NCBI GenBank assembly: GCA_028875245.1
Contig: JAPPEU010000025.1
Location: 142,255 to 206,254 of the forward strand
Source of the DNA: Chloroflexota bacterium
GTDB taxonomy: Bacteria; Chloroflexota; Anaerolineae; Aggregatilineales; Phototrophicaceae
Direction: 5' to 3'
DNA: 64,000 bases
Shown piece by piece: positions 19,391 to 28,240 of the stretch. A model generated the notes under the pieces. That model saw nothing but the letters and a program-made list of their open reading frames with translations, was not told the origin of the DNA and did not search any database. Within the stretch, counting starts at the first letter, position 1; the number at the start of each line of letters is the position of its first letter. The position numbers and the translations under genes were made by a program.

Positions 19391-20599
19391 ATGGCAAAGA
19401 CACGAAAGATCCTCCACCTTGATTTGGATGCCTTTTTCTGCGCGGTTGAGGAGCAGTTGAATCCCGAGTTGCGCGGCAAGGCGATTGCCGTCGGCGGCCA
19501 GCCGGATGAGCGCGGCGTCGTGGCTTCCGCCTCGTATCCGGCGCGGGCATACGGCGTTCGCTCGGCGATGCCGATGGGGCAGGCGCTGCGATTGTGCCCG
19601 CACTTGGTCGTCGTCGGGGCGACCCGCGGCGTCTACGGCCAACGGTCTAAAGCGGTGATGGCGATCTTGCGCGATACGGCGCCCGATGTCGAGCCACTTT
19701 CGATAGACGAAGCCTTTCTCGATGTGACGATATTGCCGGAACCGATCGAGACCATCGCCCGCAAGCTGCAGAAACGCATCAATGCGGAGTTGGAGCTGCC
19801 ATGTTCGCTGGGCGGGGCGACCAACAAATTGCTGGCGAAGACGGCGAACACGGTGGGCAAGGCGCGGCAGCCGACGGACAAACCGCCGAACGCCATCACC
19901 ATCGTGCCGCCGGGCGCCGAAGCGAGTTTTCTGGTGCCCCTGCCGATTCAACGGCTCTGGGGCGTGGGGCCGAAAAACGCCGAGACCTTGAGCCAGCTCG
20001 GCTTGACAACCGTCGGCGATGTGGCCAACTGGTCGGAGGCGGCTTTGACCGCGCGGCTTGGCAAGCTGGGCGCTGACATTTGGCGGCGGGCGCAGGGCAT
20101 CGACTTTAGGCCCGTCATGACGGAACACGAAGCCAAGTCCATCAGCAAAGAAGTAACCTTCGCCCGCGATGTCGCTGACGAGGCGGCCTTGAAGCTGACG
20201 CTGCGCCGCTTGTCAGATGGCGTTGGGCGGCAGGCGCGCAAAGCCGGCGTAACCGGGACGACAGTCAAGATCAAGCTGCGCTGGACGGACTTCACGACCC
20301 TGAACCGCCAGGTGACGCTGGACCAGCCCACCGATATGGACGGCGAGATCTATGCCTTGGCGGCGCGGCTCTTTGATCAGATTTGGGTCGAGGGCAGGCC
20401 CGTTCGCTTGATCGGCGTCGGCTTGGGCGGTTTCAGCCAGCCCAATAAGCAGATGGGCCTCTGGGAAGACCGCGAGGGCGACGGGCAGGCGGAAGAACTG
20501 CAGAGCGCGCTTGATCGTTTGCGCGATCGCTTCGGCGAGACGATGATCACCCGCGCCAGCGACCTGCATTATCGCCCCAGCGAAGACAACAAGCGTTGA
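19391..20599 (+). CDS. dinB: DNA polymerase IV (Y family)
   Basis: A 402-residue Y-family translesion polymerase. The metal-binding acidic residues are in HLDLDAFFCAVEEQ near the N-terminus and in PLSIDEAFLDVT near 105. SASYPARAYGVRSAMP is the fingers/palm segment, and the little-finger domain is complete to the C-terminus. The frame opens with TTG-ATG; I take the ATG at 19391. No clear ribosome site or LexA box is visible upstream. A family 1 MITE ends about 120 bp upstream. Confidence 0.95.
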   Translation: MAKTRKILHLDLDAFFCAVEEQLNPELRGKAIAVGGQPDERGVVASASYPARAYGVRSAMPMGQALRLCPHLVVVGATRGVYGQRSKAVMAILRDTAPDVEPLSIDEAFLDVTILPEPIETIARKLQKRINAELELPCSLGGATNKLLAKTANTVGKARQPTDKPPNAITIVPPGAEASFLVPLPIQRLWGVGPKNAETLSQLGLTTVGDVANWSEAALTARLGKLGADIWRRAQGIDFRPVMTEHEAKSISKEVTFARDVADEAALKLTLRRLSDGVGRQARKAGVTGTTVKIKLRWTDFTTLNRQVTLDQPTDMDGEIYALAARLFDQIWVEGRPVRLIGVGLGGFSQPNKQMGLWEDREGDGQAEELQSALDRLRDRFGETMITRASDLHYRPSEDNKR

Positions 20600-20612
20600 T
20601 TCGTCCACGCGC

Positions 20613-22442
20613 TCACACCAGCGTAAACAACTGGTGGTAGACGCCTTCGAGGTCAAGCAGTTCCTGGTGGCTGCCCATTTCGATGATCTCGCCGTGGTCC
20701 ATCACCACAATCAAATCCGCTGATGTGATGGTGCTGAGGCGGTGGGCGATGACGAAACTCGTGCGCCCCTCCAGGAGATGTTCGAGCGCTTGCTGGATCT
20801 GGACTTCGGTTTGTGTATCGATATTGCTGGTCGCTTCATCCAGGATCAGGACGCGCGGGTCGGCCAGCAGGGCGCGGGCAAACGCCAGCAGCTGCCGCTG
20901 ACCGGTGGAGAGGATGGCGCCGCCTTCCTGGATCTCGTTGAGGTAACCATCGGGCATGTTTATGATGAATTGATGCGCGCCCACCGCTTTGGCCGCCGCG
21001 ACCACTTCTTCATCCGTGGCGTTGAGCCGGCCATAGCGGATATTGTCCATAACCGTGCCGGAGAATAGGTGGGTGTCCTGCGGGACGACGCCGATCTGCC
21101 GCCGCAGGCTGTTCTGGGTGATGCGCCTGATGTCTTGTCCATCGATTGTCAAGCGGCCCGATGTCGCGTCGTAAAAGCGCATGATGAGCTTGACCATGGT
21201 CGTCTTGCCGGCGCCGGTATGGCCGACGAAGGCGACGCGCGAGCCGGGCGCCACCTCGAGATTGATGTGCTTCAGCACCAGGTCTCCATCGCGGGCATAT
21301 CGAAATGACAGGTCCTCAAAGCGAATATGCCCTTCGATATCGGGCAAGTCTTCGGCGTTGATGTCGTCGCGGATGTCCGCGGGAAAATCCATCAGCTTGA
21401 AGATGCGGTAGGCGGAGGCGATCACGTTTTGCAGCAGGTTGTAGCGCTGGGCGAGCAGGCGAATCGGGAAGAAGAATTGCTGAATGTAGAGGATGAAAGC
21501 GAGCAGGACGCCGACGGATATGCGCTGGTCAAGCACGAGGCTGCCGCCGACAAAGATCAGCGTGCCGGTGGCGACGCCGCCAATCATTTCGACGGTCGGG
21601 TAAAACAGGCTGGCGATCAAGGCGGCCCGTTCGGTGGCGTTGCGGCTGGCCATATTAATTTCGCCGCTGAAGCGTTGGTAATTGTGCTGCTGGCGGGCAA
21701 ATGCCTGGGTGACGCGGACGCCGTTGAAAGCCTCGGAGAGCTCGGCGTAAACTTTGGCGTTGCTGTCTGAAACACGCAGGTAAGCGGCGCGAGCGTGAAT
21801 GCGCCAGAAATTGGCGATCAGCATCAGCGCGACCAGGACCGTGAAGGCGACTGCCGTAAGCGGCACGTTGATGAGCAGCATGGAGATGATGATGCCGAAC
21901 AGCATCAGGAACTCGCGTATCGTGCCGACGGCGGCGAAGGTCACCGCTTCGCGCACAACATTCACATCGTTGATGATGCGGGCGAGCAGCCGGCCCACTT
22001 CGTATTCGGCGAAGAATCCGATCGATAAATACTGGATGTGGTCGAAGAGTTGATCGCGCAGGGTCTTGATAATAGTCTGGCCGATGATCGCCATGTTGCG
22101 CAGCTGGATGCGAAAGCCAATGAAGCCGAGCGCTTGCAGGACGATGAAGGCGATGACGCCGGCGAAGAGAACGGACAGGTTTCGCTTGCTGATGCCTTCG
22201 TCGATCGCCCAACCAATGAGCGGCGGGCTGGCGACGTTGGCGATGACGCTTAGCATCATCATGACGATGGCGATCGAAAGCCCGCGCCGGTGTGGCTTCA
22301 AATAAGAAAACAGGCGGGCGGTGACATCGCGATCAAAACCCGGCTTGTGGTCATCCTCGATTTCGAGAATCGTCGGTTCTTCGCTTTCGGTCCGGTCTTT
22401 TGAGGCGGCCTGCTCTTGTTTTCTCCGGTTGAGGACAGCCAT
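20613..22442 (-). CDS. ABC exporter half-transporter with intact catalytic Glu
   Basis: A 609-residue type IV ABC half-transporter: six membrane helices, then a nucleotide-binding domain. Walker A is GHTGAGKT and Walker B is VLILDEATSNID with the normal catalytic Glu. The signature is LSTGQRQ rather than LSGGQ. Its partner, encoded 23 bp upstream, has the opposite pattern, so the two fit a heterodimeric exporter of the TM287/288 or LmrCD kind with one degenerate ATP site. The substrate (lipid or drug) is unknown. Confidence 0.93.
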   Translation of the reverse strand: MAVLNRRKQEQAASKDRTESEEPTILEIEDDHKPGFDRDVTARLFSYLKPHRRGLSIAIVMMMLSVIANVASPPLIGWAIDEGISKRNLSVLFAGVIAFIVLQALGFIGFRIQLRNMAIIGQTIIKTLRDQLFDHIQYLSIGFFAEYEVGRLLARIINDVNVVREAVTFAAVGTIREFLMLFGIIISMLLINVPLTAVAFTVLVALMLIANFWRIHARAAYLRVSDSNAKVYAELSEAFNGVRVTQAFARQQHNYQRFSGEINMASRNATERAALIASLFYPTVEMIGGVATGTLIFVGGSLVLDQRISVGVLLAFILYIQQFFFPIRLLAQRYNLLQNVIASAYRIFKLMDFPADIRDDINAEDLPDIEGHIRFEDLSFRYARDGDLVLKHINLEVAPGSRVAFVGHTGAGKTTMVKLIMRFYDATSGRLTIDGQDIRRITQNSLRRQIGVVPQDTHLFSGTVMDNIRYGRLNATDEEVVAAAKAVGAHQFIINMPDGYLNEIQEGGAILSTGQRQLLAFARALLADPRVLILDEATSNIDTQTEVQIQQALEHLLEGRTSFVIAHRLSTITSADLIVVMDHGEIIEMGSHQELLDLEGVYHQLFTLV

Positions 22443-22465
22443 GTTTACCTAACTTCTTGAGTTTT

Positions 22466-24376
22466 CTACGGTGAATATTTGCCGGCGAGGCGGTCGATCA
22501 ATGCGCGGAACTGCTGGGTCGAGCGCCTATCTTCAAGCGGCACCTTGATGATGCCGGCGATGATCGCTTCCCGCCGCGCGCGCTCCTGCTCTTCAAGCTG
22601 CAGCTTGTAGATTTCTTCGTAGAGCCCGCCGTCTTGCAGCAGGGTTTCGTGGCTGCCATGCTGGATGATCTCGCCATCGCGCAGCACGATAATCTGGTCG
22701 GCTTTCAGGATCGTGCTCATGCGTTGAGCGATGACGAAAGTGGTGCGGCCTTCCATAATCCGTTCCAGCGCCTGTTGGATCAGATGCTCGGTGCGGGTAT
22801 CAACGCTGCTGGTGGCGTCGTCCAGGATGAGAATGCGCGGATCAATCAACAAGGCGCGGGCGATGGCGATGCGCTGTTTCTGCCCGCCCGACAGGGTGAC
22901 GCCGCGCTCGCCCACCGCCGTCTGATAGCCATTGGGGAACTCGGAAATGAAGCCGTGCGCGTTCGCCGATGTCGCCGCTTCGATGATCTGCTCGCGGCTG
23001 GCCGCCGGGTTGCCATAAGCGATGTTCTCTTCGATGGTGGCGTTGAAAAGCAAGGACTGCTGCATCACGATGCCGATCTGGCTCCGCAGGCTGTCCAGAT
23101 CGAAATCGCGCACATCGATGCCGTCGATCGTGACGCGGCCATCGGTGACGTCATAAAAGCGGGGAATCAAGTTGGCGATGGTCGTCTTGCCGGAACCGGT
23201 CAGCCCGATGATGGCGACCACTTCGCCCGGCTGCGCCTCCAGGCTGATCTGATTCAAGATGGCCTGATTGGAACTGTTGTAATGACTGCTGACATTCTCG
23301 AAGCGGACATGCCCTTTGACGGCGGTCTTGATGGCGGCGCGCGAGTTCACGACTGCTTCCGGTTCATCAATGACTTCGAAGATGCGCTCGCCGCTGGCGA
23401 CTGCTTGCGTCGTCAACAGGATGATGAAGCCGACAAAGCGCAGCGGCTGTGTGAGCAGCAGCACGTAGGCGTTGAACGTTACAATGAGCCCGACGCTGAT
23501 ATTGCCCATACCCTGCGCTTCCATGAGACCGCCGAAGAGCAGGACCAGCGCCGTCGACATGGCGGCCAGCGCGGCGCTGATAGGAAGAAATGTGATCCAC
23601 TGCGTGATGAAGTCCAATTGCTCGTTGTACAGGTTCTGGTTTTCTTTATGAAAGCGCTCAATCTCGTAGGGCTCGCGGGCGAAACCACGAACGACTTCCG
23701 CGCCTAGGGCATTTTCCTGGATGTGGTTGCTGAGCGCTTGCATGCGGTCCATCACTTTTTTCCAGCGCGGGTGGACGCGCATGACGAAGCGGTTGGAATA
23801 AAGCGCCAGCGGCACCAGGGGAATGAAAGCGATAATCGCCAGCAGCGGACTGGAGGCCATCATAATGCTGACGACGCCGATCAGCAGCAGGATGACATTC
23901 AGGCCGTCCATCAGTCCATAGTTGAAGTAACGCTGGATCTCGTTGACGTCGCTGATCGCGCGTGTGATGATTGTGCCGACCTGGGCGCTGTCGTGATAGG
24001 AGAATGATTGGCGCTGAACTTTGTCGTAGATTTCATTGCGAATGTCGTAAGAGACATAGTGAGACAGGCGTTCACCGAAGAAACGGCCCAGGAAGGCGGC
24101 CAGGCCGCGCATCAGACCCAGGCCAACCACAAGCAGGCCGGCGCTCAGCATGTATGCGCTGTCACCCTGTTCAATGCCGATATCCACTACATCACGCAGG
24201 ATATACGGCACGACAATCAGCAGGATATTGGTGCCGATGATCCCGACTGCTGCGATCGACACCCAGAGCCGGTATTTGCCCAGATAGCGCATCAGCCGCT
24301 GCCAAACCCGCAGCGCCGAATCATTCAGAGGGATTGAGGGGGCGTCGATTTCCGACCTGGATGAGGCGGATGCCAT
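22466..24376 (-). CDS. ABC exporter half-transporter with degenerate Walker B
   Basis: A 636-residue half-transporter with an N-terminal membrane domain and a C-terminal nucleotide-binding domain. Walker A is GLTGSGKTT and the signature is the canonical LSGGQKQ. Walker B reads ILILDDATSSVD, with Asp in place of the catalytic Glu. In the heterodimer this Walker site pairs with the LSTGQ of the partner, giving the degenerate site. The ATG follows GGGAGACCGTGA. The two genes form an operon. Confidence 0.93.
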   Translation of the reverse strand: MASASSRSEIDAPSIPLNDSALRVWQRLMRYLGKYRLWVSIAAVGIIGTNILLIVVPYILRDVVDIGIEQGDSAYMLSAGLLVVGLGLMRGLAAFLGRFFGERLSHYVSYDIRNEIYDKVQRQSFSYHDSAQVGTIITRAISDVNEIQRYFNYGLMDGLNVILLLIGVVSIMMASSPLLAIIAFIPLVPLALYSNRFVMRVHPRWKKVMDRMQALSNHIQENALGAEVVRGFAREPYEIERFHKENQNLYNEQLDFITQWITFLPISAALAAMSTALVLLFGGLMEAQGMGNISVGLIVTFNAYVLLLTQPLRFVGFIILLTTQAVASGERIFEVIDEPEAVVNSRAAIKTAVKGHVRFENVSSHYNSSNQAILNQISLEAQPGEVVAIIGLTGSGKTTIANLIPRFYDVTDGRVTIDGIDVRDFDLDSLRSQIGIVMQQSLLFNATIEENIAYGNPAASREQIIEAATSANAHGFISEFPNGYQTAVGERGVTLSGGQKQRIAIARALLIDPRILILDDATSSVDTRTEHLIQQALERIMEGRTTFVIAQRMSTILKADQIIVLRDGEIIQHGSHETLLQDGGLYEEIYKLQLEEQERARREAIIAGIIKVPLEDRRSTQQFRALIDRLAGKYSP

Positions 24377-24601
24377 TCACGGTCTCCCGGAAGCGCGATG
24401 CGAAGAGCTGTCCATGCGTCAAAGCAGCAACATGATTTCTGCAAACGCACAAGCTTTCAGTGTACAGCAGGGCGGGTCAATTTTCTACGCGCAAATGGGC
24501 GATTTCAACGCAAGCGCAGGCCCGTATTCAACTCTGGAATTCTGGCGGAGAATGGCGACAATATATTAAGAAGCCGTTTCGATTGCCAAAAGGAAGATGC
24601 G

Positions 24602-25366
24602 ATGTCTGAACCAAAACCAATAGCGCTTCAGTTGTTTACTGTCCGCGAGCTGCTCGAAGAGGATTTCGAAGGCACGGTGCGGCGCGTGGCGGATATGGGA
24701 TATGTTGGCGTCGAGCCATACGGCGGCATGCCCTGCGAATTGTCGGAAGCCGCCGCCCTGTTCCGCGAGCTTGATTTACAAACTTTCAACAGCCATGTCC
24801 CTTTCCCCGATGACGCCAATAAGGGCGCTGTGCTCGAAATCGCCGAAGCCTTTGATTTGACGGATGTGACCATCGCCTATCTGCCGCCGGCTGATTTCGA
24901 GACGATAGACGCGATCAAGCGGACCTGCGAGCGGCTCAATCGGGCGGGTGAGCTGGCGTGCGCCAACAATCTGCAATTGCATTATCACAATCACTGGTGG
25001 GAATACAAGCGGATCAACGGGAAGGCGACGCTTGATGTGATGCTGGAGGAGCTGGATGAGCGCCTCTGCCTGCAAATCGATACTTACTGGGCGCAGGTTG
25101 GCGGCGAAGATGCGGTTGAGGTGGTCAAACGGGTTGGCGCCCGCGCGCCGCTGATCCACTTGAAAGACGGCACGCTGGATGTAGACGGCGACATGGCGGC
25201 GGTCGGCCATGGGAAGATGGATGTGCCCGCCATCGTTGACGCGGCCGCGGCGACGGCGGACTGGTACATCGTCGAGCAAGACCGCAGCAATGACCACCGG
25301 CTGCAAGCGGTGCGGGACAGTTATGATTACCTGACTTCCAATGGGCTGGCGCGCGGCAAGAAATAA
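24602..25366 (+). CDS. Sugar phosphate isomerase/epimerase-like TIM barrel protein
   Basis: A 254-residue protein of the xylose isomerase-like TIM barrel group, which includes IolE and hydroxypyruvate isomerase relatives. It starts with ALQLFTVRELLEEDFEGTV, and later has LHYHNHWWEY, QIDTYWAQVGGED, HLKDG and VEQDRS, the metal-ligand positions of this superfamily. The ATG at 24602 has AGGAAG upstream; the open frame reaches 24398 without a better start. It is followed after 33 bp by the Ldh-family gene, so a sugar or cyclitol catabolic pair is likely. The exact substrate is unknown. Confidence 0.87.
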   Translation: MSEPKPIALQLFTVRELLEEDFEGTVRRVADMGYVGVEPYGGMPCELSEAAALFRELDLQTFNSHVPFPDDANKGAVLEIAEAFDLTDVTIAYLPPADFETIDAIKRTCERLNRAGELACANNLQLHYHNHWWEYKRINGKATLDVMLEELDERLCLQIDTYWAQVGGEDAVEVVKRVGARAPLIHLKDGTLDVDGDMAAVGHGKMDVPAIVDAAAATADWYIVEQDRSNDHRLQAVRDSYDYLTSNGLARGKK

Positions 25367-25399
25367 AGCGGACCAGCGAGAAAGCGCGGCATCAATCTT

Positions 25400-26401
25400 A
25401 TGAGAGTATCAATTGAAGCGTTACGGGCGGCGACGCGTCGCGCGATCCTCGCGCAAGGCTATGACGATGCCGACAGCGACATCATCCTCGACATCATCAT
25501 GTATGCGCAGCTGCGCGGCAACAATCAGAATGTCATCAAGCTGCTGGGCGCGGGCATGCCGGCGGATCCGCGGGCGGGCGACATCCGCCTGGTAAAAGAG
25601 GGGAAATTGTCGGCGCTGATTGACGGCGGCTGGAACCAGGGCATGGTGGTCGTCTCCAGGGCGACCGAGCGCGCCATTGAAAAGGCGAAGGCGCATGGAT
25701 TCGGCATCGTCGGCACGCGGGGCAGCAACTCGCCGACTGGCGCCATCGGTTATTTCGCGCGCTGGATGGCTGACGAAGGCCTGATCGGATTTGTCTGTTC
25801 CGGCTCGCCGGAATTAATGGCGATGCACGGTTCCTACGAAGCCTTCCTCGGCACCAATCCGCTGGCAATCGGCATCCCGACGGCGGGAACGCCAATGGTC
25901 TTTGATATGGCGACGGCGGCCATCGCCTGGTACGGCATTCATCTGGCCAATGCGGAGGGCGAGGCGATCCCCGAGGGCGTCGCTTATGACAGCGACGGTC
26001 GGATCACGACGGATCCAGCGGCGGCGCTGGCCGGGGCGATCAAAGCCTTCGGCGGCTACAAAGGCGCGGCCCTGGCCTTGATCGTGGAGGTGCTGACGCG
26101 CCCGCTGGTCGGCGCAATGCGAAATGAAGACGGCAGCAAGCTGGATTGGGGCAATCTCGTCTTCGCCATCGATCCTGAGCTGCTGTCGGACGATTTGACC
26201 ACTTTTCAGGCGGGCGTCAGCGATCTGCTGGCGCGGGTGAAGCGACTCAAGCGTTTGCCCGGCGTCGAAGAAATACTTGTGCCTGGCGAGCGCGGCGACC
26301 GCATCTACGAGCGGGCTATGGCGGCCGGAGAGATCGAATTGGATGAGCAGATCTGGCGAGACCTGCAAGCCGTCGGCGCTTCAGTTGACGATGCCGATTG
26401 A
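25400..26401 (+). CDS. Malate/L-lactate dehydrogenase (Ldh_2) family protein, atypical
   Basis: A 333-residue member of the type 2 malate/lactate dehydrogenase family, which reduces alpha-keto acids with NAD(P)H. GTNPLAIGIPT, FDMATAAIAW, EGVAYDSDGRITTDP and AFGGYKGAALALIVEVL are clear family blocks. Two conserved histidine sites are altered. The DSHG-type segment after LRG reads NNQN here, and the NSNHFG-type segment reads GSNSPTG. Either the chemistry has changed or the protein is not a normal dehydrogenase. It overlaps the next, convergent gene by 21 bp. Confidence 0.85.
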   Translation: MRVSIEALRAATRRAILAQGYDDADSDIILDIIMYAQLRGNNQNVIKLLGAGMPADPRAGDIRLVKEGKLSALIDGGWNQGMVVVSRATERAIEKAKAHGFGIVGTRGSNSPTGAIGYFARWMADEGLIGFVCSGSPELMAMHGSYEAFLGTNPLAIGIPTAGTPMVFDMATAAIAWYGIHLANAEGEAIPEGVAYDSDGRITTDPAAALAGAIKAFGGYKGAALALIVEVLTRPLVGAMRNEDGSKLDWGNLVFAIDPELLSDDLTTFQAGVSDLLARVKRLKRLPGVEEILVPGERGDRIYERAMAAGEIELDEQIWRDLQAVGASVDDAD

Positions 26402-27949
26402 GGGCAGCATGCGCTCGTAAGGCACACCCCGCTGTCCGCGCCGGTCGGAAGGCGCGCTGGCCAAGCCCCCGGCGACAAACAGATGGCTGGACCCTTCGCC
26501 GCTCAGATTCAGAGCGTCGACCGCCCCCGCCTCTTGCAGCATCGTGATAACTTCTTCCAGCGTGGCGCCGGCGCTGTCCATGTCGGTGCGGAAACTGGGG
26601 TTGCAGCCGTCCACCACCAGCAGAATCAGGTCGCCATCTTCTTTGATGCCGATGGCGGTCCGCGCCTTTCGTTGGCCCGCGCCCTGCAGATCCATGTGCA
26701 CGGGCGAGACGCCAATGAGGCCGTCCAGGCTGGCGCGAAATTCTTCATGGCTGCCTGCCTGGTCAAGCGTACTTTGCCCGCGGCGCAGCAAAATCGGCCC
26801 GGCCTGAATGGCCGATTGCGGGCCGTTGCTCTCATCGGCGAAGGCATATTCCACCCAGGCATCTTCGATGAGGCTGTCGGTGATGCTGGCGGGCAGGGCG
26901 CCTTCTTGCAGCGACAAGATGAAGCCGTTCTGCGGGATTTGCAGCTCGCCGCCACGTTTCCAGGCCAGCGCCTGCCGATTGACCAGGACGAACTCGATAC
27001 GATCCGCGGCAGCCGGACTGCGTTCGAGCGGCCGGCCCTTGCGCTCCATGCCGCCGGCCCGCGTGTACAGGGCGATTGGCCGCGCTTCAGCCGGATTCAG
27101 GTGAAAGCGGCGCCCGCGCCCGGCGTTGGCGCCCAATGCGATATCGCCAGGCAGCAGGAGCTGGATATCGTCCAGGCTGAAGGGTTTGACGCGCCAGGAT
27201 GAGCCATCAAAGAGAAGAGCGCCGCGTCGATAGATCGGCGGGCGCAGGATAGCGCCTTCGGCGACCATGAGGCCGATCGCGTCGCCGTAGCCGGAATGAT
27301 GGCTGACCAGGTCGTCATGTTCGTGCAGGAAATGCGAGGTGTTGAAGACGGCCTTGTGTTCGTGATGCTGGGCGAAATGACGAATGAAATCGCAGCGGCC
27401 GATGCGGATGAAATTGCGGCGCGCGTCAAAGGGGCGGAAAATGCGCGGCCGGTAGCTGCCTCTTTCGATGTTGGGGTACAGGTCAAGCTGGATTGACTCT
27501 TCCAGCCAGCCGAGGACCGCCTCCGCGCGCGCCCGCCATTCGCGGTCCGCTTCCGGCATATCAACTTTCCATTCGTAAGTATCGCCGATGTACTCGTGCA
27601 GCTGCAGCCAGCCCTCCGCGAGCAGCTTTCGCAGCACTAAGGTGATGAAAGAGTTGGCGCTGTTGATATGCTCGCCGTCATCGGCGTCGTAGCTGAGGCC
27701 GGGGAACATGTGGCTGGCGCGGCGGTCGGTCTGCATCGAGGTCCAGGTGAGGATGCGCGGGCTCTCTTCGCCGCGGGCGCGCGCTCTGGCGTAGTGCATG
27801 CGGGCGATATCCTGCTGGCGGACGTAGCTGCTCATCGGGTGCAGGTCTTCGAAACGGAGACTCTGCGCCGGAATGTCGACCCTGTGAACCGTGGAGGACT
27901 GACCATCGGCGAGGCGCCGCCTGTCTTGCTGATAATGAAAATCGGACAT
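26381..27949 (-). CDS. Phosphodiester glycosidase (NAGPA domain) family protein
   Basis: A 522-residue protein. The C-terminal 200 residues match the phosphodiester glycosidase domain: RTAIGIKEDGDLILLVVDG, then GATLEEVITMLQEAGAVDAL and NLSGEGSSHLF, close to the usual LDGGGSST end motif. The N-terminal 300 residues (NSANSFITLVLRKLLAEG, HFLHEHDDLVSHHSGYGDA) are not familiar to me. No signal peptide is visible, which is unusual for a family often acting outside the cytoplasm. It lies between the convergent Ldh-like gene and an M24 peptidase-like gene. Confidence 0.72.
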   Translation of the reverse strand: MSDFHYQQDRRRLADGQSSTVHRVDIPAQSLRFEDLHPMSSYVRQQDIARMHYARARARGEESPRILTWTSMQTDRRASHMFPGLSYDADDGEHINSANSFITLVLRKLLAEGWLQLHEYIGDTYEWKVDMPEADREWRARAEAVLGWLEESIQLDLYPNIERGSYRPRIFRPFDARRNFIRIGRCDFIRHFAQHHEHKAVFNTSHFLHEHDDLVSHHSGYGDAIGLMVAEGAILRPPIYRRGALLFDGSSWRVKPFSLDDIQLLLPGDIALGANAGRGRRFHLNPAEARPIALYTRAGGMERKGRPLERSPAAADRIEFVLVNRQALAWKRGGELQIPQNGFILSLQEGALPASITDSLIEDAWVEYAFADESNGPQSAIQAGPILLRRGQSTLDQAGSHEEFRASLDGLIGVSPVHMDLQGAGQRKARTAIGIKEDGDLILLVVDGCNPSFRTDMDSAGATLEEVITMLQEAGAVDALNLSGEGSSHLFVAGGLASAPSDRRGQRGVPYERMLPSIGIVN

Positions 27950-28240
27950 GAAGTCGACCCTGTTTCCGCCGCAAAAGAATATCTAACACTATACCTGTTT
28001 CAGGCACAGGGGCAATGCCAGGCCGGCCGCCAATACACAATCGGCAGGGGCAGCGCGCCAAAAAACCGCGATGACGATCAGGACACCCGCGAGCGCAGGC
28101 ATGAGCGCATCCAACTGTTCTCATTGCTCATTCCTTCTCAGTGTGTTCAGTTCTGCGTTTAGCGTCCACATCATCGCAGCAATGAGATCTAAAGGTAGTT
28201 TCGGGCAAAGGCAAACTCGCTGTAAAGTCGCCGCCTTGGA

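Noticed and set aside
19310..20128. Minus-strand open frame opposite dinB
   Set aside because: Its product is Arg/His-rich with no family signature, while DinB motifs are intact on the plus strand.
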